Positions 10,821 through 21,984 of a stretch of DNA of 64,000 nt are shown here, piece after piece; positions within the stretch are counted from its first letter, which is position 1; each line of letters starts with the position of its first letter. Where the stretch lies: positions 62,001-126,000 of the forward strand of contig CM041199.1 in NCBI GenBank assembly GCA_023078555.1, in the 5' to 3' direction. This DNA comes from Ulva prolifera. Lineage: Eukaryota > Chlorophyta > Ulvophyceae > Ulvales > Ulvaceae. Made by a program: the position numbers and the translations under genes. Under the pieces are notes generated by a model. It did not search any database and was not told the origin of the DNA. It was given only the letters and a program-made list of their open reading frames with translations.

Positions 10821-11670
10821 AACCGCTTGATTTATTAGAAAGTTTTTGATAAACTTGTTGGTGCTGACATTGTGTTTTAGTTGAGACACGGTGAGCACTT
10901 AGGCTGTACAAGCATTACAAGCGGCCAGTCAGCTAAACATGGTCCCCTCGCGCGGTACTGTGCTGTATGTTCTCATGCTGTCACACGTGTACGCTGCAAG
11001 GGATTCACAGGAGCACACCCGTAAACGGGAACGATGGGCGAGGTCTGCCCTGAGTGGTAGCGGAAACTTGAGCGGAGGCAGGCCCGGCGGGGGAGGTCCC
11101 GGCGGGCATGGTGCCCTCTGGGGGCGGATGCCCTCTACCCCACCCCTCAACCACCTACAGCAGCTGAGGCTCAGATCGCTGCTGAATGCTCAGGCTGCTT
11201 AATGCAGACTGCACATCCCGGGCTCCAGCTGCATGGACGGGCAGATAGAGCTTTGGCGCCATGCTTCGTGCTGATGGTGCACGGAAGGAAGAACATGGCT
11301 GAAGTGGAGATTCTCTGCTGCACTGCAGATGTGGCATGATCTGGCACAGCCTGGCACAGCCTGGCACAGCCTGGCACAGCCAATGCATCGCCTGGCATGT
11401 TGCCAGGATCGGTGAATGAACATGTGTGACCTTGTCTCCACAGGGAGCTGCCAAATGTGGCTAGTGTACTGGTGCACAGGATCCAGGCCAATGCAGCCTT
11501 GAGACGTGAGCCAAAGAAGAAAAGGTCCGGGCAGCGGCACTACTGATTGTGACTCCACTTGTAGGGGGAAAGCACAGAGCACAGAGCATCTTCGGAAGAG
11601 CAGCAGTGCGTATGCACATGTGCCTCCAGAGACCCTAATTAACAGCCACAGACACAGGGGAGCTGCGCAC
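10821..11670. other. 3' flank of the pseudokinase gene, no resolved gene
   Basis: The last exon or exons of the minus-strand pseudokinase should lie here, after its phase-2 donor at 11670. A candidate is the short frame ending SIQQRSEPQLL and a stop near 11155, entered after CCATGCAG, but the phase does not decide it. A 10-bp minisatellite lies at 11341-11381. Confidence 0.4.
11341..11381. repeat. 10-bp minisatellite
   Basis: Four tandem copies of CTGGCACAGC. Confidence 0.9.
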
Positions 11671-12854
11671 GGGTGATTTCGCAGTATGCTAGCACTCAAC
11701 GGCCGCTGCCTGGGGTCCAGCTGCAAGCAAGATATGATCAGATGCTGCAAGGACTCATCAGCATGGCTGCGGTTCAGGGCAGCACTGGGACCAGATTCGC
11801 TATTTTGTCGCTGCCTCGCTTGCGTAAGGTCATGGCTGGAGGGATGCATGCCGAATATCTCGCAGAGACCATGGTGCAATGCATCAGCGCCGCAGCCAGC
11901 CGGAAAGAGCGGTTGACCAAAGAAGAGCTCCCATAGCAGGCAGCCTGCAGGCAAAAGAGTGGTGAATGCGGTCAGGCGACGCCTCGGGTGAGCTCATCAT
12001 GCAGCGGTGCTGGCCGCACCAAAGGACCACATGTCGGAGGCAGCATTGTGCTGCTGCTGCGTGACAGCTTCTGGAGAAGAGTATGAGGTCAAGTCTGAGG
12101 CCAGCAACACATCTTCATATGGGCGAGGTACCATTGCCGACTTGCCAAAGCCTGTCAACTTGGCACAGAACTGCGGGTAATCGTAGAGGAGTACGTATTC
12201 GGGCAGAATCTGGCCATGAACGACCTGCAGGCTCGTGTTCAAGACTGATCAGAACATGTGCTAAAAACAGCGCAGTCGAGTGTGTGGATGAATGGACCAT
12301 GCCTGGGCTTCGTGCGAGATGGATAGAGCCTTTGCCACATCATGTGCAATGATCTTGAGCGCCCACAATGGCAATCCACTTGGGCACCTGGGACTACTGC
12401 GACTGCAGCATTCCCACCATTCAGATGCTGCTGGCCAGCCCCGCCATCCTGGACTTGGGCAATGCATCTCATTGCTTGCGAAAATCCGGTCAGGTCTTGC
12501 ATCCGTCAGCGCTCGTTCCAGAACCAACGCAGGCCTTCCTTGCACAGATGTGATTCCGAGAACTCCAACAATGGCAGAGATCGCTGATCCAGACGAGAAT
12601 GTCCGCTGCTGGGTTGCACCAACGTATGCTAGTCGGTGGAGTATGGACAGCTGCCAGTTGCACAAATCCCATGGACGATGCAGAGTGTCCACGGAGCCTT
12701 GGAATGAGTCAAAGACCTTCAATGCCACCAAGTGTCGTGCACCACGGTCTGTGTTGCAAACTGCATGACCTGGAATTGACCCCTCGTAGTATCCCAAGTA
12801 GATCACGCCACATGACTGAGAGCGCTGTGCTAGAAACTGTCCAGCTTGTATGTG
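11671..12854 (-). CDS. Protein-kinase-fold pseudokinase (both ends partial)
   Basis: Three exons keep phase: 12854-12303, 12224-12020 and 11944-11671. Exon 1 holds the N-lobe: SCGVIYLGYYEG (glycine loop, only the last Gly kept), VALKVF (the VAIK lysine kept), then IVGVLGITSVQGRPALVLERA for strands 4-5. Exon 2 starts VVHGQILPEYVLL where active kinases read HRD/HGDxKPEN. The Asp, Lys and Asn are replaced by Gln, Leu and Tyr. KLTGFG replaces KLTDFG. SPEA and DMWSFG follow. Exon 3 reads GCLLWELFFGQPLF and ends with the LDPRQRP signature of subdomain XI. Catalytic and Mg-binding residues are therefore missing while the scaffold is intact, so a signalling or regulatory pseudokinase is inferred. The exon 1 donor is GC (CAG|GCATGG). 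Exon 1 enters after CCTTGCAG without ATG, so upstream exons are missing. The 3' end is unresolved. Confidence 0.75.
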
Positions 12855-14201
12855 CTGCAAGGCAAACAACAACGCTCAACAGAGAGGAGGTAAGCTGCAT
12901 ACATACATTGAAAAAGCAGGTCCAAGCGATACATGAAAGAGCGATAGAGCGATGAGCTTTCAATGCGTGTTACCATGAACGTCACGCTGACTCAACTTCG
13001 TTTTTTTTTTGAACGCTACACTGAAGACGTGGTGGAGCGGCCACGAAAGGTCAACGCCAGAACTATACCATTTCATGAAGATGAAACACCGAGCGCTGAT
13101 CAGGGATCCGCTCAATCGTGGGCCGAGAAATTTGGGTCGACTGGTGGCCAACAGAAAGAAAATTGCCGTACATTGCCGCTGCGGCGATGATGTGCAAGGG
13201 ATCGATGCAAGACAGGCATTCGTTGAGCCACTGTTGATCCGACATGCAAATTAGACACCAGAAAAGCCGATTGCGAAATTTTGACTGCTGGTTGTGGTAC
13301 ACGCGATGATCGTTGTGGAAGTACGTGCTGTCCGTCCTGACAACGCCCACAGTCTTTCTGTGTCCGGCGAGACAAACGGGCTCACAACATGACCAAGGAT
13401 CGATCTGGTCTATATTATGACAATCGACTGGTATACACCATGCTTCCGTGGTGTACTGCTGAGATGGCCACGACTAGCAGATTATGGGCGTCGCATGCAG
13501 ATGTCTCGCGTGCATGCATTCTATAGCAGACTGGGGTACTGTGCATTAATCAACTTCGTGTACGCCAATGCTTGAGGCATCACATATTAAATCTACATGT
13601 CCTAATGCCCAGCTGCAATGCTTGGCAAGACATCATAATCAGCAAAATTTGTGTCAGATCAGACAGCCATTTCTCGCTTGCACATCGAAAACCCGAGACA
13701 TTTTATCGCACTCTACCTCTTTCATTTTGACCACTCACAGGCAACACGACTCTGTGCGCACCGCACCAGTCTTTTACGCCATGTCCTCAACTACATCCAC
13801 CCCCCCTCGCACACTGGAGGGCAGCTGCTACAGCAGCTAGCGGGCATGCTGCAGCAACAGGACGGCACGTCTGCTCACCCGGCGCAACACACGCTCACTT
13901 TCAACTCCAGCGCGCCTTATCCACTGCTGACACGCCAACCAACAGGCTGCCTTTGCTGCAGTCTGTGCCACACATGACAAAGATGACCCCCAACATGCCA
14001 TGCAGATCTCACACATGCAGCTCCAGGCCTGTGCCAGCGCCCCTGTGTAGCCTGATCGCCCACACTCCCGTCGACAGCGCAGCCGCCATGCATCTCACCG
14101 CACAACCCCCCGGATGCCTCAGGAAGCCACACCACAGCTCGCGCGGCATTCTGCGAACATGCACGCGGCCTCCACGGCGCATCCCAATCGGCACGATCAC
14201 C
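12855..14201. other. Region between pseudokinase and EF-G genes
   Basis: The pseudokinase 5' exon(s) and the EF-G 3' UTR should lie here, but I could not place them. A T9-10 run lies near 13003. AT-richer blocks occupy 12,950-13,780. No domain-bearing ORF was found. Confidence 0.45.
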
Positions 14202-17200
14202 TTACGCCGTCGCGCCCCGAGCCTCGGCAACGATCTCCTCCTGGATGTTGGGCGGCACCTGCGCGTAGTCCGAGAGCTTCATCTGGTAGCTGCCGCGGCC
14301 CTTGGTCATCGAGCGCAGGTTCGACACGTAGTTGAACATCGCGGCGAGGGGCACGTTTGCGCTGACCATCTTCATGCCGCCGGGGCGGTCGGTGAAGCCC
14401 TCGACCATGCCGCGGCGGGAGTTGAGGTCGCCGATGACGTCGCCCATGTGGTCCTCCGGTGTCAGCACGTCGACCTTCATGATCGGCTCCATGAGCTTGC
14501 ACTTGCCCTTCTTCATCGCGTCCCTGCACGGCAGCGGCACCCCGCGTCAGCAACGACACGAGAGGCTACGCCATCGCACAGCCCCAATATCATCCGCAGC
14601 AGTCAGGGGGAGACCGTGCGTGCGCTGCTACAGCGTGGCGGTGTGTGACCGTTAATTCTGAAGCGTTCCTTTTGCTGTGTCGGTCGATGCCCGTTTTTTC
14701 AACTCTTCGGGAACACACCAATTGCGGCTTTCAGGAGGCGACGACCTCAGACCAGGAGTGACACGCATGTGCTCCTCTCAGCACAAGCACACATCGAGCA
14801 TTCCACGTTCCACCAACAACGCATGCATCACCGTGCATCCACACACACACGCCCCCTCCAGGTAACAACCTTTCCAGGTGACCCCACAGACACCCGCACA
14901 CCACGGTGTGTCCGAAGCACACACTCACGCGGCTGCCCAGGGAGGCACGTACCGGAAGGCGCCGCGGGCGGCGATCTGGAAGGCGAGGACGCTCGAGTCG
15001 ACGTCGTGGTAGGAGCCATCGTAGAGGCGCGCGGAGAGGTCGACGACGGGGTAGCCCGCGAGCGCGCCGTTGCTCATGCACTCCTCGAGGCCCTTCACGA
15101 CACCCGGGATGTACTCCTTCGGCACGACGCCACCCTTGATGTCGCTCTGGAAGGTGAAGCCCGTGCCGGGCTCACCGGGCTGGAAGTCGATGACGACCTC
15201 GGCAAACTGGCCGCTGCCGCCCGACTGCTTCTTGTGCACGTACTTCACATCTGCAGGCGCGCAGCGGGGGCCATGTTACTATCACAGTCACCCCGCATGA
15301 AGGCAGACAGAATGACGCTTTGTGGATATGGGATGATCCGTTGGGCTGTCACACCCTGCTGGCTCCCACTGTCGTTCAGGTGGGAGGGATGATACAACAT
15401 GCAGCAGCAAACTGTCTCAGCTTCGCAGACACGGAGCAGCAGCGATGTCTTCGTCATGCTGTGCGATAAAAGTTGCTGATGCATCGGCCACCGGTCACAC
15501 CACAGCCGGCACACAAGCGTCCAAATGCAGAGTCACACGTGACCCAAAACAAAACAATAAACCAAATGAAAGAAGGAGGCGGGGGGGCGCACCGGCGGCG
15601 GCGGTGATGGCCTCGCGGTAGTTGACCTGCGGGGCGCCGACGTTGCAGTCGACCTTGAACTCACGGCGCAGGCGGTCGACGATGATGTCGAGATGGAGCT
15701 CGCCCATGCCCTCGATCACCGTCTGGTTGCTCTCCTCGTCGCGGCTGTAGTGGAACGACGGATCCTCCTGCCCGAGCTTGTACAGCCCGGTGCCCATCTT
15801 CTCGAGGTCGCCCTTCGTCTTGGGCTCGATCGCGATCTGCAGAGCACCGGCTCGGCGTCACCGACCCTGGACACCTGTAGCAATCCCGCGGGACACGACA
15901 GCACACAGCCCGCCTCACAGGCCCCTGGCTCGGCCTCCCGCGTGGTGTGCCACATGCAGACAAGCACGTGCATTCGTGCACACAACGCAGTGGGATCCAC
16001 GGCCACATGGACACAGTGCAACTCTCCGGGCCGTCCAAGCTTGGCAGGAACCCGGTGCATGCGACCCCATGGGCCGCAGCTCCACCCCCCCTGAGCACGG
16101 GCGCCGCACCTTGATGACCGAACCACCACAAACACAAAACACGCGGCAGGCAGGGCGACGCACCTTGATGACCGGGTCCGGGAAGTCCATCTTCTCGAGG
16201 ATGACGGGGCTGGCCTCAGCGCACAGCGTCTCGCCGGTCACGGTGTCCTTGAGGCCGCCGATCGCGACGATGTCGCCCGCGCGCGCCACCTTGCGGTCCT
16301 CCCGCGAGTTCGCGTGCATCTCCATCATGCGCCCGACGCGCTCGCGCTTGCCCTTGGCGCTGTTGTACACGTACGTCCCGCTCTCGACGATGCCCGAGTA
16401 CACGCGGATGAAGGTCAGGGAGCCAAGGAAGGGGTCCGTCGCGATCTTAAACGCGAGCGCCGAGAACGGCTCCTTGGTCGACGACTTCCGCACGATCTTC
16501 TCGTCGGGGTTCTTCATGTCGACACCCTGCAAGCGCCGCAGGTCATGCCTTACGCTGGCCGAACAGTGCTGGACTCCCGGCCCCGGACACTGTGCCCTCT
16601 CAGCGCGTGTCTGTCAGCAGACTGTGGCGATTGCAATCCCACCCCTTTCCGCGTGGTCGCATGCATACACAAGCTGGGACAAGCAAGCTGGGCGCCTACA
16701 GGCTCGACCACCTTGCCGCAGAGACTGTGTACGCGGGCGCGCTCAAAGTGGCTAGAGGGGTGTGCGCACGTTGATGGCCTCGACGTCGGTCGGCGCGGGG
16801 AGGTAGTCCACGACCGCGTCGAGCATCGGCTGCACGCCCTTGTTCTTGAACGCCGAGCCGCAGATCATCGGGAAGAAGTCCATCGCCAGGGTGCCCTTGC
16901 GGATGAGGGACTTGAGGGTCGCATCGTCCGGGATCTCGCCCTCGAGGTACTTCTCGATCCACTCGTCGTCCTGCTCGACCGCCGTCTCCACCAGCAGGTC
17001 GCGGTACTCCTGCACGCGGCGCACTGGTCAGCGGCAGCGCTAAACTCCTGCTCTCATCACAAGCCACATGCTGCGGCTGGACAGGGTCTGTGTGCGACCC
17101 GTGACTCTTCCCAGCAATGCCGCTCAAAACACGACGCGTGCGACAGCGCCAGCCGCAGAAGAGGCTCCACAATCTGCCCAGGCCACTGCGCCTTGCAGGC

Positions 17201-18640
17201 ATGCAGCTACACTGAACATCCCGGTGCCTCACGGCGCAGCAGATGTGGGGGCATAAGCGCGACGTGGGAACCTAAAAAAAAAAACCGAGCTTCACATACA
17301 TACACAATTCAGCCAGAAATCGGGCCCGAAATCGGGCCCGTCCGTGCGGCTGGCGCGGCGCACCTGGGCGAGCTCCTTGAGGTCGTCGCGGATCTCGCGC
17401 TCCTCCCAGCTCGTGCCGAGGTCATCCCCCGCGTACACGATCTCCTTCATCTTCACGAGGTCCACGATGCCCTCGAGCGCGTCCTCGGCGCCGATCGGCA
17501 GCTGGATGACGAGCGGGTTCGCGCCGAGCATCTCGATGATCATGTCCTTGCAGCGCAGGAAGTTGGCGCCCATGCGGTCCATCTTGTTGACGAAGATGAG
17601 GCGGGGCACGCCGTACTTGTCGGCCTGGCGCCACACCGTCTCGGACTGCGGCTCAACACCCGACACGGAGTCAAAGACGGCGACGGCGCCGTCGAGGACG
17701 CGCAGGGAACGCTCCACCTGCACGGCTCAGCTGCAGTGTTGCATCTGTTGGATTTGTTTTATCACACTACTATGGCATGCAAACAACTTATGTGTGAAGC
17801 TCATTCATCAGCCAACAATTTCGATGAAAACTCACATCACTGTGAGTGGTAGTGCAGTGCTGATCCGTGTGATGTGTCGAGTGCCCCAATGCGCAGAGTT
17901 CTGGGCATGATGGGGCCCAACATATGCGCTCCACAACTGCGCTTCATTTCAAAATTGATTGAAAAAAAAAACGTGCGCACGGATGAGCACAAACGGCATG
18001 CGGTGACAACTTTTGTATGACATGCACTGCACAAGCAAAACTGTCTCTAGAATCCGGTGAAGGATTGTTTCACGGCCATCCCAGTTCACGTGGATACCTA
18101 CAGACGGTACATACCAGCATACTGTACCAACAGCAGATGGTACTGTGAGCAGATGTGTGCAATCAACTGGTGCAGGTGCATTGCACGTAGCAGTGGCACA
18201 GTCACACCTCGAGAGTGAAGTCGACGTGACCAGGGGTATCGATGATGTTGATGCGGTGGCCATCCCAGAAGGCAGTGGTGGCTGCAGATGTGATGGTGAT
18301 ACCACGCTCTTGCTCCTGCTCCATCCAGTCCATGGTAGCAGCACCTTCGTGCACCTCACCGATCTTGTATGAGCGGCCAGTGTAGTACAGAATGCGCTCG
18401 GTGGTTGTGGTTTTACCGGCGTCGATGTGAGCCATGATACCGATGTTGCGGTACTTCTCCAGAGGCCACTCGTCATCGACTGCACGTCGCCATATGTGTG
18501 ATCAATGGGTCAGCGAAGTCCTGGAACTTGCTCAAGAACATCGAGAAATACACACCGTTCTGGATCTGAGTCTCCACCTCTGCGCGGCGAACGACAGACA
18601 TGCGCCGTCCCGCAACGAAGCGAGCCGGAGCAGGCAGCAC
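14202..18640 (-). CDS. fusA: Plastid-type translation elongation factor G (nuclear, 8 exons)
   Basis: Exons are 18640-18556, 18479-18208, 17717-17364, 17009-16770, 16526-16164, 15836-15593, 15250-14953 and 14523-14202 (TAA). All seven junctions agree in phase, giving 725 residues from the first exon seen. Exon 1 is a basic leader ([17 protein letters not shown]), probably the end of a plastid transit peptide. An ATG lies at 18601, but a further upstream exon is likely because the exon opens at an acceptor. GTPase motifs are AHIDAGKTT (about 45-53), [12 protein letters not shown] and NKMD, followed by [11 protein letters not shown] domains II-V follow, including the [11 protein letters not shown] and [14 protein letters not shown] regions. 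The signature [17 protein letters not shown] and [16 protein letters not shown] matches plastid rather than mitochondrial EF-G. It should catalyse GTP-dependent ribosomal translocation in the plastid. Exons 1-2 have much lower GC3 than exons 3-8. Confidence 0.95.
17316..17342. repeat. 12-bp direct repeat in an EF-G intron
   Basis: GAAATCGGGCCC occurs twice in tandem, just downstream of an EF-G donor and beside an A-run (17274-17286). Confidence 0.8.
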
Positions 18641-20969
18641 CTGCAAACAAGATACTACTCGCAATCACCTTTTGCGTGGTCGATCTTGGAGGCCAATGCC
18701 TGGATCCACCTCGAGGGGCAGCGTACTAGACACCCGTGCGTCAGCACTGCCACCCCATAGCGCATCTAGACGACACCAGTATCTAAAACCCACAACGGAG
18801 AATAAACCCAAGTTGTAACATCATGAAGACACTTGAGGGGGTGTCAACAGCGATGTCACGCTGGCTCGCTCAGGGACTTCGCCGACAACCAGAAACGAAG
18901 TGTGCGGTCTCGAAGGCATGCCCCAGTCTGACAACGGACAGCAGGAGAAGAGAACATGCTGTTTCCATGTTATCCCCTAGTCTCATTCTACGCCCTCGCT
19001 GCAGGCGGCAGCTCCTGAGGCCTGTACGGAGACTCTCAGGAGTCTTAGGTGGACTGCGTCCAAGACGCCAATGAGACTCATCCGCACCTTGCCACCTGAG
19101 GCTGCAGACTTCGAGACTACATTCGGCCTCTTCGCTCCTGCCGGGCATACAGCCCGTTGCCCTACACGGGCTGTGTTCTGAAGAAGACGAGTCATTGTCG
19201 GTACGACTGGGGAATGGGTTGGTGAGGTTGCACAAGATGAAGAAAGGTACTCTTGTTGCCCACTACGAGCCTATGAACAGTCTGCGTAGTGAAGCTGCAG
19301 CACTAGGAGTGAGCCTAGCGAATCAGGACGCATGCAGGCCGCATCACGTGCTTGCCTGTGTGGCCGCGTTACACCGCTGAGGGCCACAAGCCTGTTCCAC
19401 GGCGTCACCACCATCGGACACCACACCTGAGCACTTGTCTACATTCTGAATTCAAGCATCCTGGATGTCTCGCGATATGCCTCTGCAGAGTAGAGATACA
19501 GCGGCGTCTCTGCTGAGGTACAGGTGCTGTCTCTTGCCTGAGCTTGCAAGGTCGTCTCCAGCGTTGCCAGATCCGATGTTGGCATGTTGCAATCGCCGAA
19601 ACGGTCCGTGAGCCTTGCTCGGAAGTAAATTGCGTCAGGTCTTGCCCCGAAATCCTAGCGCGCACATTTCCGCTCATCTCCGTGCGCATGCGGCTGCCGT
19701 CGTCTGGGGGATTCGTTGGGCAAAGCTCAGTCGCTCCTGGTAGTAGCTGCATTGCTGACACAAGCTGGAGACTGCGGTAATACTGTGCAGCATACGGTGT
19801 ACGATCTATCGGTCCAAATGAGGTATCTCATGGTAAGAAGGGTCCTGAGGGAGAAGCTTGGCTTGTACAAAGTCGTACGCATGAAAGTACGTACTTTTGC
19901 ACTTGCTGGTGACCTAGGAGTGACCTAGGAGTCACAGGCGCGGCATCTCCATCCAGATCCACACCTGATCAGCCCCTTGGATGCAAGTGTGACCTCTGTT
20001 GTGCCTCGCAACTAGTCACCTTGCCATCATCGAGAGCGGCAAAATGGGTGTCAGCACCAGACCGGGCGACACAACAGCTGGCACAAAACGTCCTCAGACC
20101 TCTCCTTGAGGTGCTGGGGCGCAAAGTGCGACCACGTTCAACGGTCCTCCAGCTGTCCAGGGGCAGAGACAACAGCCTCGTGCCAGATATGTCTGCACGG
20201 GCATTCACGTCATTGCAGGAAGATCCCTGATACGTAGAGGCCAAGGCACCCAGCATCCCCACACAGTGGTATTCACCAGGAGACTATGCACCACGCACCT
20301 CTGCAGTTTCCCTGCAACTGCACTTCTGGCGTCAAGGCTCATCTCACACTCCCGCCCAGCGATGCCCACAGCCAGCGTATGACCTCAGATCTGCCGTGCA
20401 TGCCATAACCACTTGAGGTACTCGCCTCGTGCTGCAGCCGTGGGCAAGTGGAATTTCACACCGACCAGTGCCACTCACGGGCCCTCTGTCACAGGGAACA
20501 GAGGGGCTCAAGCCATGGTCGCAGGCCCAAGGTCTGTGTGCTGGCACCGCCAAGGTGACATACAGCCGTCCCGTCGTGTTTGGATCGTGTGGAACTCCAA
20601 CCAGAAGCAGCCTGCCGGCAACATGGCACCCATGCCCTCGCCTTCGCCACCGTTGCATAGTCATGCACACACATCGCTGGCATTCATGCCGCATGGATGG
20701 CGGAGTGCTCTGAGCGCGCGCAGTACTCTCACACGTGACACGTGGCGAAGGTGCCTGGACATCGAGCTCGGGGCAGCCGCAATCGATCGCCAGCATCACT
20801 GCATGGTACCACATTCCACCACAGCCACGGCTGGGCGGACGGACCCCGGGTCTCCCTGCGTCCCGCTGTGCTCACATCCATCACTCAGGGACCGGCAACG
20901 TATGAGCAGCAGAGAGCAGCGTGGACTGCACACGTCCGAACAGATGCGTGAACTGCACACACAACCCAG

Positions 20970-21117
20970 CCCTTCCTCCATAGAGTCACAGTTTGGATAT
21001 GCCCAGCCCTACCTCGATAGAGTCACAGCTTGAATATGCACAGCCCTACCTCCATAGAGTCACAGTTTGGATATGCACAGCCCTACCTCCATAGAGTCAC
21101 AGCTTGGATATGCACAG
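20970..21117. repeat. 37-bp minisatellite, four copies
   Basis: Four units of exactly 37 bp, each with CATAGAGTCACAG or GATAGAGTCACAG followed by (T/C)TTG(G/A)ATATGC. Differences are a few substitutions per copy. Confidence 0.95.
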
Positions 21118-21223
21118 CCCCGACACAGCAAGCCCGTGACACTCCCAATGCCGCAACCCGAGCTGCAACCCTTCAACACACCCCACATGCAGACCGGGCA
21201 GCAGCCCCGCATGCAGCACACTT

Positions 21224-21305
21224 CGGCGTATGTGGCCCCGTTAATTCGGAGTTGTCAATGTCCAACAGGATACGGCTCAGTAAATTCAGATTTACTTTAC
21301 TTTAC
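21224..21305 (+). repeat. R1-family retroposon tail
   Basis: The copy runs from CGGCGTATGTGG through GGAGTTGTCAATGTCCAA and GGATACGGCTCAGTAAATTC to a TTTACTTTACTTTAC tail. It is near-identical to copies at 30994 and 44621. Repeat call by direct comparison within the window. Confidence 0.9.
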
Positions 21306-21984
21306 ACTGCACTCAGCCTGAGTCCACGGCTCCTCATGACGGCTGAACCTCATTTCGCTCATTGCTCGCTGCACCAAATTATGTACATGGGCGGCTGGAT
21401 CCCTTGCTGCCTAATATGGCTTTTGGCCAGTGACAGGATACGCAACCTCTAGCTCAGCTTTGCTTGATCCGAGCAGTTGAGCATTTGTAGGTGGACACGG
21501 GACATGCTGTATGATAAATGTGTGACAGACGCAGATTCAGTAAAGCGTCAATCTAGTCAGCACACACTTAAACCAGCCTCAGCACAGTGTCTCGAGCTTG
21601 ATTGTCCGTGCACACACAGTCCACAGGCATGTGCGGTACGCCAGTGCTTGACTCACCAAGCATAAACAGCTTGTGTATATGCTGTTCCCAGCATGGTCTT
21701 TCTTCGGGCACATGTTACAGTGAACTTAGGTATACGCATGTCAAGCCTTGCCATGCAGCGTTGCACGGCCACGACACCACCTGGGCCACTTGAATATTGG
21801 ATCAACCATGTAAAGACCCAGCTCTGATCAGCCATGGACCATGTTTCCCGAAGTGTAGAAGTTTCAGTGGTGATCAGATGTATGAATCACTGCTGGAGCG
21901 CGTTCATACACCTGTTGCATTGGGCACCTTCGATCCAGCTTGCAATGAGGTACACGCTTCGCCGCGGTGTATGCCCCTGCGGCC

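Larger units (their letters stand above)
18641..21984. other. Gene-poor region with repeats
   Basis: It lies between the 5' side of EF-G and the 3' end of SCO1. The missing first EF-G exon may be close to 18.7-18.9 kb. No other gene is supported: ORFs up to about 200 codons (20344-21033) show no domain and partly read through a 37-bp minisatellite. It also holds an 11-bp direct repeat (TGACCTAGGAG twice, about 19910-19931) and an R1 copy. Confidence 0.45.

Noticed and set aside
16314..17852. 512-codon plus-strand ORF
   Set aside because: Antisense to EF-G exons 3-5 and crossing their introns; no domain.
14202..18640. EF-G as a bacterial or organelle gene
   Set aside because: It is interrupted by seven spliceosomal introns with consistent phases and has a basic leader, so it is nuclear.
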